From Bacteroidia bacterium (lineage in GTDB: Bacteria; Bacteroidota; Bacteroidia; Flavobacteriales_D; Crocinitomicaceae), in the NCBI GenBank assembly GCA_030427935.1, contig JAUICI010000008.1:1-57122 (forward strand): a stretch of 57,122 nt of DNA, in the 5' to 3' direction. The position numbers and the translations under genes are program-made. The notes under the pieces are model-generated. The model had not been told where the DNA came from. It made no database searches and saw only the letters and a program-made list of their open reading frames with translations. This document shows positions 19,147 through 26,333 of this stretch, piece after piece. Within the stretch, counting starts at the first letter, position 1. Every line of letters begins with the position of its first letter.

Positions 19147-19361
19147 TTGGGCATGAAATCGCTTCGGATTATTAAGGTTTGAAGTTTGGGTTTAATTTTC
19201 CTTATCGATGTATTAATAAATTATTATGCGCATCTGTAACCCCTATTTTTATTAGGAATCGAAAAAAATTTATATTTTTTTGAAACCAAACGAGAAAAGT
19301 TGACACTAAAGAAATAAACAGCTGATAAAGCAAAAGTAAAATCAGATAAAAAAGAAGAATT

Positions 19362-19697
19362 ATGGTAGAAGTTTTAGTGCCGATAGCGGTTTTTGCGATG
19401 ACCTTTGGAATAGTATACATCGCGATTATGTCCAGCCACAGGGAAAAGATGTCCATGTTGGAAAAAGGAATCAATTTAAAAGAGTATGAATTAGAAAAGA
19501 GGAAAAACAAGGATAGTCGTAAAGGAGCTATGGTTTTGATAGCGGTTGGGCTTGGATTGTTTTTGGGTAATATTGTCCAAGAAATGGAATCCTTTCCAGC
19601 GAGTGATGTAGCCATTCCAGCGTTTATCTGTTTGTTTATTGGAATCGCGTTGTTTGCACATCACAGTATGACTAAGAATGAAGTAGATCCAGAATAG
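19362..19697 (+). CDS. DUF6249-type small membrane protein
   Basis: A 111-residue protein with an N-terminal membrane segment (residues ~3-22), a basic/acidic helix containing MSMLEKGINLKEYELEKRK (the hallmark 'MLEKG' region of DUF6249), and two further membrane segments (~53-71 and ~85-103). The function of the family is unknown. The gene stops only 2 bp before the sigma factor, a linkage I recall as common in Bacteroidota, so it may be part of the sigma factor's sensing or membrane module. Upstream sequence is strongly AT-rich. Confidence 0.85.
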   Translation: MVEVLVPIAVFAMTFGIVYIAIMSSHREKMSMLEKGINLKEYELEKRKNKDSRKGAMVLIAVGLGLFLGNIVQEMESFPASDVAIPAFICLFIGIALFAHHSMTKNEVDPE

Positions 19698-19699
19698 AA

Positions 19700-20254
19700 T
19701 TGGAAGACAAGGAAGTAATAGAAAAAATCATTGGCGGAGATAAGAACCTTTTTAGGGTTTTGATCCAAAGGTATGAGGACAGGCTTTTTGGGCTCTGTCT
19801 TCGTATGTTGCAAGATCGCGATAAAGCTCAGGATGTTTTGCAGGAGTCTTTTATTGAGATCTACAAACATTTGCCCGCTTATAAATTTAAGTCGAATTTT
19901 TCCACTTGGGCTTATACGATAACCTATAGAAGAATTTGCAAAGAATTTAGACAGGGAAAAAAGAATTTAATATTAGAAGAATTTGATCAAATCTCAAGCA
20001 AGGAGGGAGCAGCTATTACGCAGGATGAGGACTTACAAGTCGATGATACAGAATTATTGAAGCAAGCAATAAAAGACTTGAGTCCTCTGGAGCAGTCCTT
20101 AATGAGCCTTTATTACTACGATGATTTAAGCATTTCAGAAATAGCTGAAATCACGCATTATTCTGAAGGAAAGATTAAAACAGTGCTGTTTCGTTTGAGA
20201 GAGAAATTAAAAAGAAAGATTATCATATTAAGAAAGGAGGCGAATTATGTCTGA
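19700..20254 (+). CDS. ECF-type RNA polymerase sigma-70 factor
   Basis: A 184-residue ECF sigma factor. Region 2 is clear (LFGLCLRMLQDRDKAQDVLQESFIEIYKHL, residues ~29-58, then FSTWAYTITYRRICKEFRQ), and region 4 is LSPLEQSLMSLYYYDDLSISEIAEITHYSEGKIKTVLFRLREKLK (~130-175). It initiates at TTG 19700, 2 bp after the DUF6249 gene, with no in-frame ATG before region 2. The weak start suggests translational coupling. Its last 8 bp overlap the next gene, a membrane protein that probably acts as its anti-sigma factor. The promoters it recognises cannot be deduced from the window. Confidence 0.95.
   Translation: MEDKEVIEKIIGGDKNLFRVLIQRYEDRLFGLCLRMLQDRDKAQDVLQESFIEIYKHLPAYKFKSNFSTWAYTITYRRICKEFRQGKKNLILEEFDQISSKEGAAITQDEDLQVDDTELLKQAIKDLSPLEQSLMSLYYYDDLSISEIAEITHYSEGKIKTVLFRLREKLKRKIIILRKEANYV
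20233..20240 (+). promoter_or_regulatory. strong Shine-Dalgarno sequence before the membrane anti-sigma candidate
   Basis: AAAGGAGG lies 6 bp before ATG 20247 and inside the 3' end of the sigma factor gene. Most genes in this window lack any purine-rich SD, as is usual in Bacteroidota, so this one stands out. It supports ATG 20247 as the start and suggests that the downstream protein is made at a high ratio to the sigma factor. Confidence 0.7.
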
Positions 20255-20621
20255 AATGAAGAAAGACATTCCAAAAAATGCATTTAGCATAGACGAGAAA
20301 CCATCGATTAATATCGAAAACGAAGTGATGAGAAAGATTGATTCGGTGGAGAGAAAAGAGGTAAAACCTTTGGGTGTTCGACCACAATTAATGGGAGTCA
20401 TTATTGCCTTATTTTTCTTCTTACTAGCTGCGATTGGTGTCTTGGCGGATGTCAGCACCTATTCTGATACATGGAATGTCAATGGTTGGGAATTCCAAAA
20501 ATTGTTTGGACGAATTCCGGTACAATTGCACATCACCATCCTTGTTTTAAGTGGGTTTTTCCTTTTGTATACCATTTATAAATCAGTTCGAGAATATTCC
20601 AGTACAACAATAAGACCTTAA
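20247..20621 (+). CDS. two-TM membrane protein, candidate anti-sigma factor
   Basis: A 124-residue protein overlapping the sigma factor gene by 8 bp. Residues 1-45 are soluble and charged. Membrane segments follow at about 49-70 (MGVIIALFFFLLAAIGVLADV) and 92-112 (ITILVLSGFFLLYTIYKSV). The tight coupling to an ECF sigma factor, and an N-terminal cytoplasmic part before the first membrane helix, suggest that it holds the sigma factor at the membrane. It lacks the HxxxCxxC zinc anti-sigma motif. The anti-sigma role is an inference from position only. No named family recognised. Confidence 0.75.
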   Translation: MSEMKKDIPKNAFSIDEKPSINIENEVMRKIDSVERKEVKPLGVRPQLMGVIIALFFFLLAAIGVLADVSTYSDTWNVNGWEFQKLFGRIPVQLHITILVLSGFFLLYTIYKSVREYSSTTIRP

Positions 20622-20631
20622 GTATTTTAAA

Positions 20632-20739
20632 ATGAAAGAAGTGATCGAAAATAGTGTCATTGAAGCCATTCAATCCTTTGGATCAGACGGAATCAGTTTC
20701 TTTGATTTCATTTTGGACTTGCTGAATTGGATCTTCTAA
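20632..20739 (+). CDS. possible 35-residue small protein
   Basis: ATG 20632 opens a 35-codon frame ending TAA 20739. It begins 10 bp after the anti-sigma candidate and fills most of the gap before the next gene. The peptide starts with an acidic amphipathic stretch (MKEVIENSVIEAIQSFG) and ends with a hydrophobic helix-like stretch ending WIF. The position inside the operon and the continuous frame favour a real small gene. The length is short enough for chance and no family is recognised. Confidence 0.35.
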   Translation: MKEVIENSVIEAIQSFGSDGISFFDFILDLLNWIF

Positions 20740-20806
20740 TTGGATTGATTCAGTAGAGAAGGCACGGAAATTGCAACATTCATTCAAGAAAATCGTTGAA
20801 TTGAAT

Positions 20807-21283
20807 ATGCTAAGAATCTTGTTGATAGTGGTATTTATTTCCTGCTTAGGTTTTGGTCGCGCTCAGATCAAAGCCAATGATTCTTTGTATCAGAATTTTA
20901 ATCGGCACAATAAAGTGGATAGTGTTTGTCTCTATCAGAAGTTCAAATGGAAAGGAAATGAATTTGAATTGATCAATATAGAGAAGATGAACACCTTTCT
21001 ATTCGAATTATCCTCTAAAGGAGGCTTGATTAATATCACAACGGATTACAGCAATGAGGATTTCTTTTTCAAGGGAGAGAAAAAAGAGTTCATGGCATTT
21101 AAATTAGATGAAGAAGGAGCCTTGATTCACCAAAAAATTGAAGCCTACTTGTATGAGGACCAAGAAAAAGGGGTAGAATCTTATTTCTATTTCTTCTCTG
21201 ATCAAAATGATCGAATTTATCGTTTGGTGAAAACCAAGAAAAGAGAAGATGTTCTACTTTATTTTATCTCTCCGAAAGACTAG
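20807..21283 (+). CDS. small exported protein, unknown
   Basis: I choose ATG 20807, which gives a 158-residue protein beginning with a signal peptide (MLRILLIVVFISCLGFGRAQ), rather than a TTG start 36 bp upstream. The mature ~138 residues are rich in Lys, Glu, Phe and Tyr with no recognisable motif. It is the last gene of the sigma-factor transcript, 67 bp after the 35-residue frame. Its stop codon TAG 21281-21283 directly abuts the stop codon of the convergent gene, with no terminator between. Confidence 0.65.
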   Translation: MLRILLIVVFISCLGFGRAQIKANDSLYQNFNRHNKVDSVCLYQKFKWKGNEFELINIEKMNTFLFELSSKGGLINITTDYSNEDFFFKGEKKEFMAFKLDEEGALIHQKIEAYLYEDQEKGVESYFYFFSDQNDRIYRLVKTKKREDVLLYFISPKD

Positions 21284-21778
21284 TTACTTATTGAAAGAAC
21301 GAATCTTACAAAACTCTATTTTCTCAAAAAGCAGCCCTGTGTATTTGTATCCTGAGCTTTTATTTCCTTGCATGTCGTAGATCTGAGTCAAATGTACTTC
21401 GGCACCATTGTATTCCAAATAGTAATCGTATAATTTACCAGACAAACCACTTTTTACCGTAATCAAATACAAGTCGATTCCTTTTTTGTCTGTCACAGCA
21501 ACCACATTTGTAATTCTGTATACTTGAGAAATCATTTCTTTCTTACCTTCTTTACTTTTATACGCGCCTGGTGTATGCACAAAAATGGAGTCTTTAAAAG
21601 AGATACTAAAAGTGTTTACTTGTTTCACTTTCGAAACGGTTTCTCCACTTGTAAGCGCAAAATGATCCGAATCTTTAACCGCACTATTGGATTGTGAAAT
21701 AATAGTGAAACCATCAACGGATTGACCAAAAACAGAGGCAGAAAGGATAAAAATGAGTAAGAATAATGTGTTTTTCAT
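21284..21778 (-). CDS. small exported protein at the end of the MNIO-caspase operon
   Basis: A 164-residue protein with signal peptide MKNTLFLLIFILSASVFGQ cut after residue 19. The mature region is beta-rich without a named domain, has one Cys near the C-terminus (EFCKIRS), and shows a YKYTGLLFEKIEF segment. It starts 29 bp after the stop of the WD40-caspase gene in the same direction, so it is probably the final gene of that transcript. Function unknown. Periplasmic or surface location is inferred from the signal peptide. Confidence 0.75.
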   Translation of the reverse strand: MKNTLFLLIFILSASVFGQSVDGFTIISQSNSAVKDSDHFALTSGETVSKVKQVNTFSISFKDSIFVHTPGAYKSKEGKKEMISQVYRITNVVAVTDKKGIDLYLITVKSGLSGKLYDYYLEYNGAEVHLTQIYDMQGNKSSGYKYTGLLFEKIEFCKIRSFNK

Positions 21779-21807
21779 AGGGTTTTAATTTATAGAAAGT
21801 TACAATT

Positions 21808-24800
21808 TTATTTTATTCGAAGGTCTAATGATAAGTTGGATTGCCTCAAATTAGGCCTTTGTTTTCCTTTTGATAGAAAATAAACCTGATTCGTTACATA
21901 GCTAAGAAGTTCTGAAATGTTTATGGTTCCGTCATTGTCAAGGTCTCCCTGATTCTCTCTTAAACCCTTCAATAAGCAATAAGTAAACAGCCCGTTTTTC
22001 CATTTGTCTCCCTCCATCGAAAACTCTACACCACTGGAGGAGGATAAGATGACGGCTCCATTATTTGTTCGGAGATCACTAAACAGCGCACTCATATAAT
22101 TTGCTTTTTGCTGATAAGCACTTGAATAGGACATCGAATTTGAACCTCTAAAAGTAATGTCTCCATCTTCAATTTTTTCCGTGTTTTGAACGACTTCATC
22201 TTCTTCTAGTTCTCCGGAATGACAAGTATCCATGAAAAGGACTTTGTTTATGGATGCGACTTCTGTTAAAAGGTCTTCTAATTCCTCGAAAGAGATACCA
22301 TTTTTAGCTGGATCTTGAAAGTCCATATTGTGCGTGGCGTAATAGTAATTGAACTGATCATCTAATACGCCATGACCAGCAATAAAGACGATAACAACAT
22401 CTTCTTCCTTAGCCGAAGAAAGGAATTTTTTAATGTCTTGAATTTTTTCTTTGGAGACTTCTTGGTTTGAAAGTAGTAGGTCGTGTATTTTATTAAATTC
22501 TTTTGATTGCGCAAGTTCGATGTAGAAATCTTTCGAATCTTTGGCCGCATATTTTAGGTTATAGGCTTTGTTCGAAAACTCTGAAACACCCAAAGAGACA
22601 ATGTACAAGTCTGGTTTGGTCTTTACATCATAAGTGATTTCATAATAATCTTTTAATCCATAATGATTGTTTTTGCTCGGGCAGATTTCTAGCTTATTCT
22701 TACCCGGTATTAGGGTATAAGTGATTTCCAGTTCATCACCTTTTCGTTTGACTTTTGGTTTGACCGGAACATTATTATTAAAAAAGGCCAAGTCATCTGT
22801 GCTGAATTCCTTGGGAAGCTCACATGTCATTTTAAGCTGCTGATCTTCTACTCGCACCGAATACTGACTTTTATTATTGAATTCGATGAAAGGCAAATTC
22901 AAATCAAATAATTCCCCGGTTTTCTTTTTTCTGGACAAGACTATCTCCTCGTAGAACTTTACGGTCTTGTCTTCAGAATATGGTGATTCTTTTAAAACAA
23001 GATCAGGACGATTAAATTCTAAATCAAAATAGGAGCCCGGGTAAACTTTATCTTTGAAATAAAAAGCCAGTTCTTTGTGGGCCGCATTGGATGAAATGTA
23101 GTAGCCATCATTATTCACGGCTACTGCCCCGTGGTCTTTTAAAGTATAGATTTCAAACACTTTTTCTAGACTCTCGTCGTTTCTAAACAATCGAATAATA
23201 CGATCATCTGCATTAATGGCGATGATTTTCTGATCAGGAGAGATCGCAATTTCATCGGTAATGGAATTGTCTATTTTAGTTTTAAAGATGACCTCTCCAT
23301 TCATTGGGTTGACCACTTGCAATTCTCTTGTATATCCTGCGATTACTGCTTTATTTGGATTCCCAATAAATTTAACCGTAGCTCCTTCTCCGGGCTTCAC
23401 TTTATTTCTTTGAACCACTTTTTTCTTGTCCAGATCATAAAGCCAGTATTCATTTTCTAAGGTTCCAGCAATCAGCATGTTTTCATGAATATCTGCATCG
23501 TTGAGGTCCCAGGGTAATTCTATGGACTTTCCGTTTAAATTCATTCCTTTGGGGTCGCCTGAAACAACGTATTTACCACTATTGTCTACACAGACAATTC
23601 TTTTGTTGTTTTTGTATTTTCCTATTCTGTTTCCATTTTTCAAATCATAGTGATAGATGAAATCACCTTTCATGTAGGCCAAGTAGTTTTCGTTATCTGA
23701 AATCAACAAATTGAAAGGGCGGAAAATGAAGGTATCAATCTTAACCAGAAACAGCATGGAGTTTAGGTCGTAATAGATTTCGTGATCATCGGCTTTAATC
23801 GAAGAAAATTGATAGGTGAGGTCTTCATAATTTTCGTTGAAAGCAGGCAAACTCGTAAAAATCCCCGTTTTTAAATCCCAATGATTGGAATAGTAACCCG
23901 AAAAGGCAATAGTAGAATCCGGGTGAAATTTTAACCATCTTGGGATATCTGACTCTTGTCTTAACAGTTTGTAAGGAACTCTTCTAGAGCTGGTGTCACC
24001 ATAATTGATCAAGTCCAGAATAGTGATGTTCAAGTCGGTTCCAACAACCGCAGCATATCTATCATCTCTAGAAAATTTACATTTCGTGATGAATGGGTGT
24101 GAACTTACAACAGCTTGTTTGATCATAGTTTCGAGTCGGATGATGTCTACATGCCCTTTGTCTTGACCACTAATCATCCATCGACCATCTGAAGACACAT
24201 CCACTTCGGAAACGACATCGTAATTGTCCATGATCTTTTTTGTAGGAGCGGGTAAGGCTCCAAGCGCTTTCATGTCTGGTAGTTGCAATAGCTCTGCTCT
24301 TCCACTACCTAAATGTAAAATCATGAGGCTTCGATCGGGTGAAAACCGGATGCTTTTTACGGGTGTTTCCATATTGTGATTGATATAGGCCTTCCCATCT
24401 TCAACACCTAGAGCTTTAAAGGTTCCGTTATTGTCTCCAGTGAAAAAGAGTTTGGAGTTTGTAGACAATACAGCTTCATTCAGGAAACTGCATTCAATCG
24501 TGTATTCTTTGTGCAGTTTGTTGGAATTCGCGTCATAGATTCTAACTTTTCCATTAGGTGAGGAAGCGATCCAAAAATTATTGTCTCGATCGTAGGAAGC
24601 ATGATATACAGGTGCGCCAAAATAAACACTTTGAATTAGTGTAAACTTCTGAGCATCCCAGACTTTTATTGTGGAATCTTCACTTACGGTAATGAAGCGG
24701 GTTCCAGGTTCGTTAACACTTACGGAGTGAATGGGACCAGTATGAGAATTGAGTGTTTTGATCGGTTTTTTGGAAGCAATATCCCAAATCACAATTTTTT

Positions 24801-24954
24801 GATCAAAGCCAACGGAGATAACTTTATCAGAATTCGCGTTAAAAGCCACATCTGCAATCAATAGATTATTGCCAGAAGGTGGAAGAATTCGCTTTGTTTG
24901 ACTCAATCCAAATAAAGAAATGAATGCAAACAGTATACATAAAATGAGTTTCAT
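21808..24954 (-). CDS. secreted WD40-repeat protein with caspase-family (C14) protease domain
   Basis: A 1048-residue protein from ATG 24954 (signal peptide MKLILCILFAFISLFGLSQ); a second ATG 9 bp upstream is possible. WD40 repeats occupy about residues 25-330 (KIVIWDIASKKPIKTLNSH and IKVWDAQKFTLIQ are typical blades) and further blades reach about 640. After a beta-rich linker, residues ~785-1040 form a caspase/metacaspase-like domain (LYIVSLGVSEF). Catalytic His861 lies in FIAGHG and Cys911 in MDTCHSGE, so the dyad is intact. A Gly-Asp calcium-like loop DLDNDGTINISELLSY lies near the end. It starts 36 bp after the MNIO partner gene. Probably a periplasmic or secreted sensor-protease; the substrate is unknown. 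Confidence 0.93.
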   Translation of the reverse strand: MKLILCILFAFISLFGLSQTKRILPPSGNNLLIADVAFNANSDKVISVGFDQKIVIWDIASKKPIKTLNSHTGPIHSVSVNEPGTRFITVSEDSTIKVWDAQKFTLIQSVYFGAPVYHASYDRDNNFWIASSPNGKVRIYDANSNKLHKEYTIECSFLNEAVLSTNSKLFFTGDNNGTFKALGVEDGKAYINHNMETPVKSIRFSPDRSLMILHLGSGRAELLQLPDMKALGALPAPTKKIMDNYDVVSEVDVSSDGRWMISGQDKGHVDIIRLETMIKQAVVSSHPFITKCKFSRDDRYAAVVGTDLNITILDLINYGDTSSRRVPYKLLRQESDIPRWLKFHPDSTIAFSGYYSNHWDLKTGIFTSLPAFNENYEDLTYQFSSIKADDHEIYYDLNSMLFLVKIDTFIFRPFNLLISDNENYLAYMKGDFIYHYDLKNGNRIGKYKNNKRIVCVDNSGKYVVSGDPKGMNLNGKSIELPWDLNDADIHENMLIAGTLENEYWLYDLDKKKVVQRNKVKPGEGATVKFIGNPNKAVIAGYTRELQVVNPMNGEVIFKTKIDNSITDEIAISPDQKIIAINADDRIIRLFRNDESLEKVFEIYTLKDHGAVAVNNDGYYISSNAAHKELAFYFKDKVYPGSYFDLEFNRPDLVLKESPYSEDKTVKFYEEIVLSRKKKTGELFDLNLPFIEFNNKSQYSVRVEDQQLKMTCELPKEFSTDDLAFFNNNVPVKPKVKRKGDELEITYTLIPGKNKLEICPSKNNHYGLKDYYEITYDVKTKPDLYIVSLGVSEFSNKAYNLKYAAKDSKDFYIELAQSKEFNKIHDLLLSNQEVSKEKIQDIKKFLSSAKEEDVVIVFIAGHGVLDDQFNYYYATHNMDFQDPAKNGISFEELEDLLTEVASINKVLFMDTCHSGELEEDEVVQNTEKIEDGDITFRGSNSMSYSSAYQQKANYMSALFSDLRTNNGAVILSSSSGVEFSMEGDKWKNGLFTYCLLKGLRENQGDLDNDGTINISELLSYVTNQVYFLSKGKQRPNLRQSNLSLDLRIK

Positions 24955-24990
24955 GTAAGTCATGTATTATTCAATATAAAGTAAAGGTAA

Positions 24991-25458
24991 TCAGATTTTT
25001 AGAAAGCGTCGCCACCGAGGTTTTGCATTAATTTTCTCTCCTTCTTGTTTGAGATAATTTCGAATCATGTGGACACGATCTGAAATATGTTCATTTAGCT
25101 TTGTTTCCAGATCTTTTGGCAAATGATTTTCGGCAAAGTTTAAGGCATCGTATTGATGTTTAAAAACACTCAAGCTTAAAGGAAATAGTTTAGCGTATTC
25201 AAAGTAAAATGTTCTCAAATAGCGAGCATCTTTTTCTTCTAATTGTAAGAGTTCTTTAACCACTCCCCACCTTTTTCGTAAAAGAGCTTGTGCGGCTTCT
25301 TCTATTTGTTCAGCTGAGAGTTCTTTAAGTCTGTTTTTGGTTTCAGCACTAATGACCTCCGTATCTAGAAAAAGATTTCTATCGGTTAAAAAGAAATGCC
25401 GTACCTCACTAGAGGTAAGTATTTTGGATAATATATGTTGATATTCCTCTAGACTCAT
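24991..25458 (-). CDS. small helical partner of the DUF692/MNIO enzyme
   Basis: A 155-residue, almost entirely helical, charged protein with no signal peptide and no cysteine. Its ATG overlaps the end of the DUF692 gene by 4 bp (stop and start interlocked), which usually means translational coupling and a protein complex. DUF692/MNIO enzymes typically need a small partner (for example MbnC or TglI) that binds the substrate peptide. I infer this role here from position, size and cytoplasmic character, not from sequence similarity that I can see. The C-terminus is basic (KPRWRRFLKI), which could contact membrane or a partner. Confidence 0.75.
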   Translation of the reverse strand: MSLEEYQHILSKILTSSEVRHFFLTDRNLFLDTEVISAETKNRLKELSAEQIEEAAQALLRKRWGVVKELLQLEEKDARYLRTFYFEYAKLFPLSLSVFKHQYDALNFAENHLPKDLETKLNEHISDRVHMIRNYLKQEGEKINAKPRWRRFLKI

Positions 25459-26285
25459 GAAAACAAGATTTCTTTTGCTCTTTTGGTTTCAGCTCTTAGT
25501 TCTTCCATGGGACCAAATTTGTTGTCTCTTTCCAAAACACTTCCTTTGAGATTTGGACAAAGAGGTTGAATATAGGACATCACTTCCCAAATTTCTTCTT
25601 GGGTAGGATAGGAGTGATTGTCAATGAGAAGGCTTCCTCTTTGGTCGTGCCCAACATAGTGAATTTGAACTACACGATTACAATCAATTTGATTCAACCA
25701 TTCTTTATAATCATACCCATGGTTTTTTGAATTGATGAAAAGGTTTGTAATGTCGAGTAGCATTCCGATTTCTGGGTTTGAGTCGAACAGTTTTCTTAAA
25801 AACTCGGCCTCTGTCATTTCTTGAATCGGGTCGTTCAAAACATAAGTGATGTTTTCTAGAATAAGAGGAGTTTGAATATAGGACTGAACCTTTTCAATGT
25901 TTTTTGTGAATACATCTAGTGCTTCTTGAGAATAGGGTAAGGGCGTTAAGTGACCAATATTTAAACCATGACATTCGGTAAATGCAATATGTTCACTCCA
26001 ATAAGGAGGGTTGATTACTTCCAGAACAGAAGCAATTTTTTCAATATAAGATTCTTTTATGCCTTCTGCACTCCCAAGAGAAAGCCCGATGAAATGGGGA
26101 ATGGCTGTGTATTCAATCAAAAGGTCATGGAGTTCTTCTTTCATATAAGGCGCCTTGCCCATGAAGTGTTCTCCGATAACCTCCACAAAATCTATCTGAG
26201 TATGATCAAAGATGAGTTCGTCTTTAATAGCCCTTCTATAACCTATTCCAGAGCCCAATTTTGGTATGTTTTTGATTTCTTTCAA
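25455..26285 (-). CDS. DUF692 family multinuclear non-heme iron-dependent oxidative enzyme (MNIO)
   Basis: A 276-residue TIM-barrel enzyme of the MbnB/TglH/ChrH group. Family blocks are GSGIGYR (11-17), EVIGEHF (35-41), PHFIGLSLGS (63-72), WSEHIAF (96-102), LTPLPYS (113-119), LENITYVL (143-150), LLDITNLFINSKNHG (176-190), IHYVGH (208-213), DNHSYP (222-227) and LERDN (251-255). They carry the His, Glu, Asp and Asn residues that hold two or three iron ions in this family. Known members oxidise or rearrange cysteine residues of peptides. The only usable start is TTG 26285, because a stop lies upstream and the GSGIGYR block requires it. It sits between a Cys-tailed membrane protein and a coupled partner. 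Substrate is inferred, not shown. Confidence 0.9.
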   Translation of the reverse strand: MKEIKNIPKLGSGIGYRRAIKDELIFDHTQIDFVEVIGEHFMGKAPYMKEELHDLLIEYTAIPHFIGLSLGSAEGIKESYIEKIASVLEVINPPYWSEHIAFTECHGLNIGHLTPLPYSQEALDVFTKNIEKVQSYIQTPLILENITYVLNDPIQEMTEAEFLRKLFDSNPEIGMLLDITNLFINSKNHGYDYKEWLNQIDCNRVVQIHYVGHDQRGSLLIDNHSYPTQEEIWEVMSYIQPLCPNLKGSVLERDNKFGPMEELRAETKRAKEILFS

Positions 26286-26333
26286 TAGAAATGATTCTTG
26301 GAGTCTTCTCTAGAAAAGCATTTAATGGGTGTT

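Noticed and set aside
21808-24963. WD40-caspase as a phage-defence abortive-infection effector
   Set aside because: A signal peptide predicts an extracytoplasmic location, and no defence genes (restriction, CBASS or retron-like) are linked.
25455-26285. DUF692 protein as a sugar isomerase (xylose isomerase-like TIM barrel)
   Set aside because: The motif blocks and small coupled partner fit the MNIO/MbnB group better; sugar-phosphate or isomerase signatures are absent.
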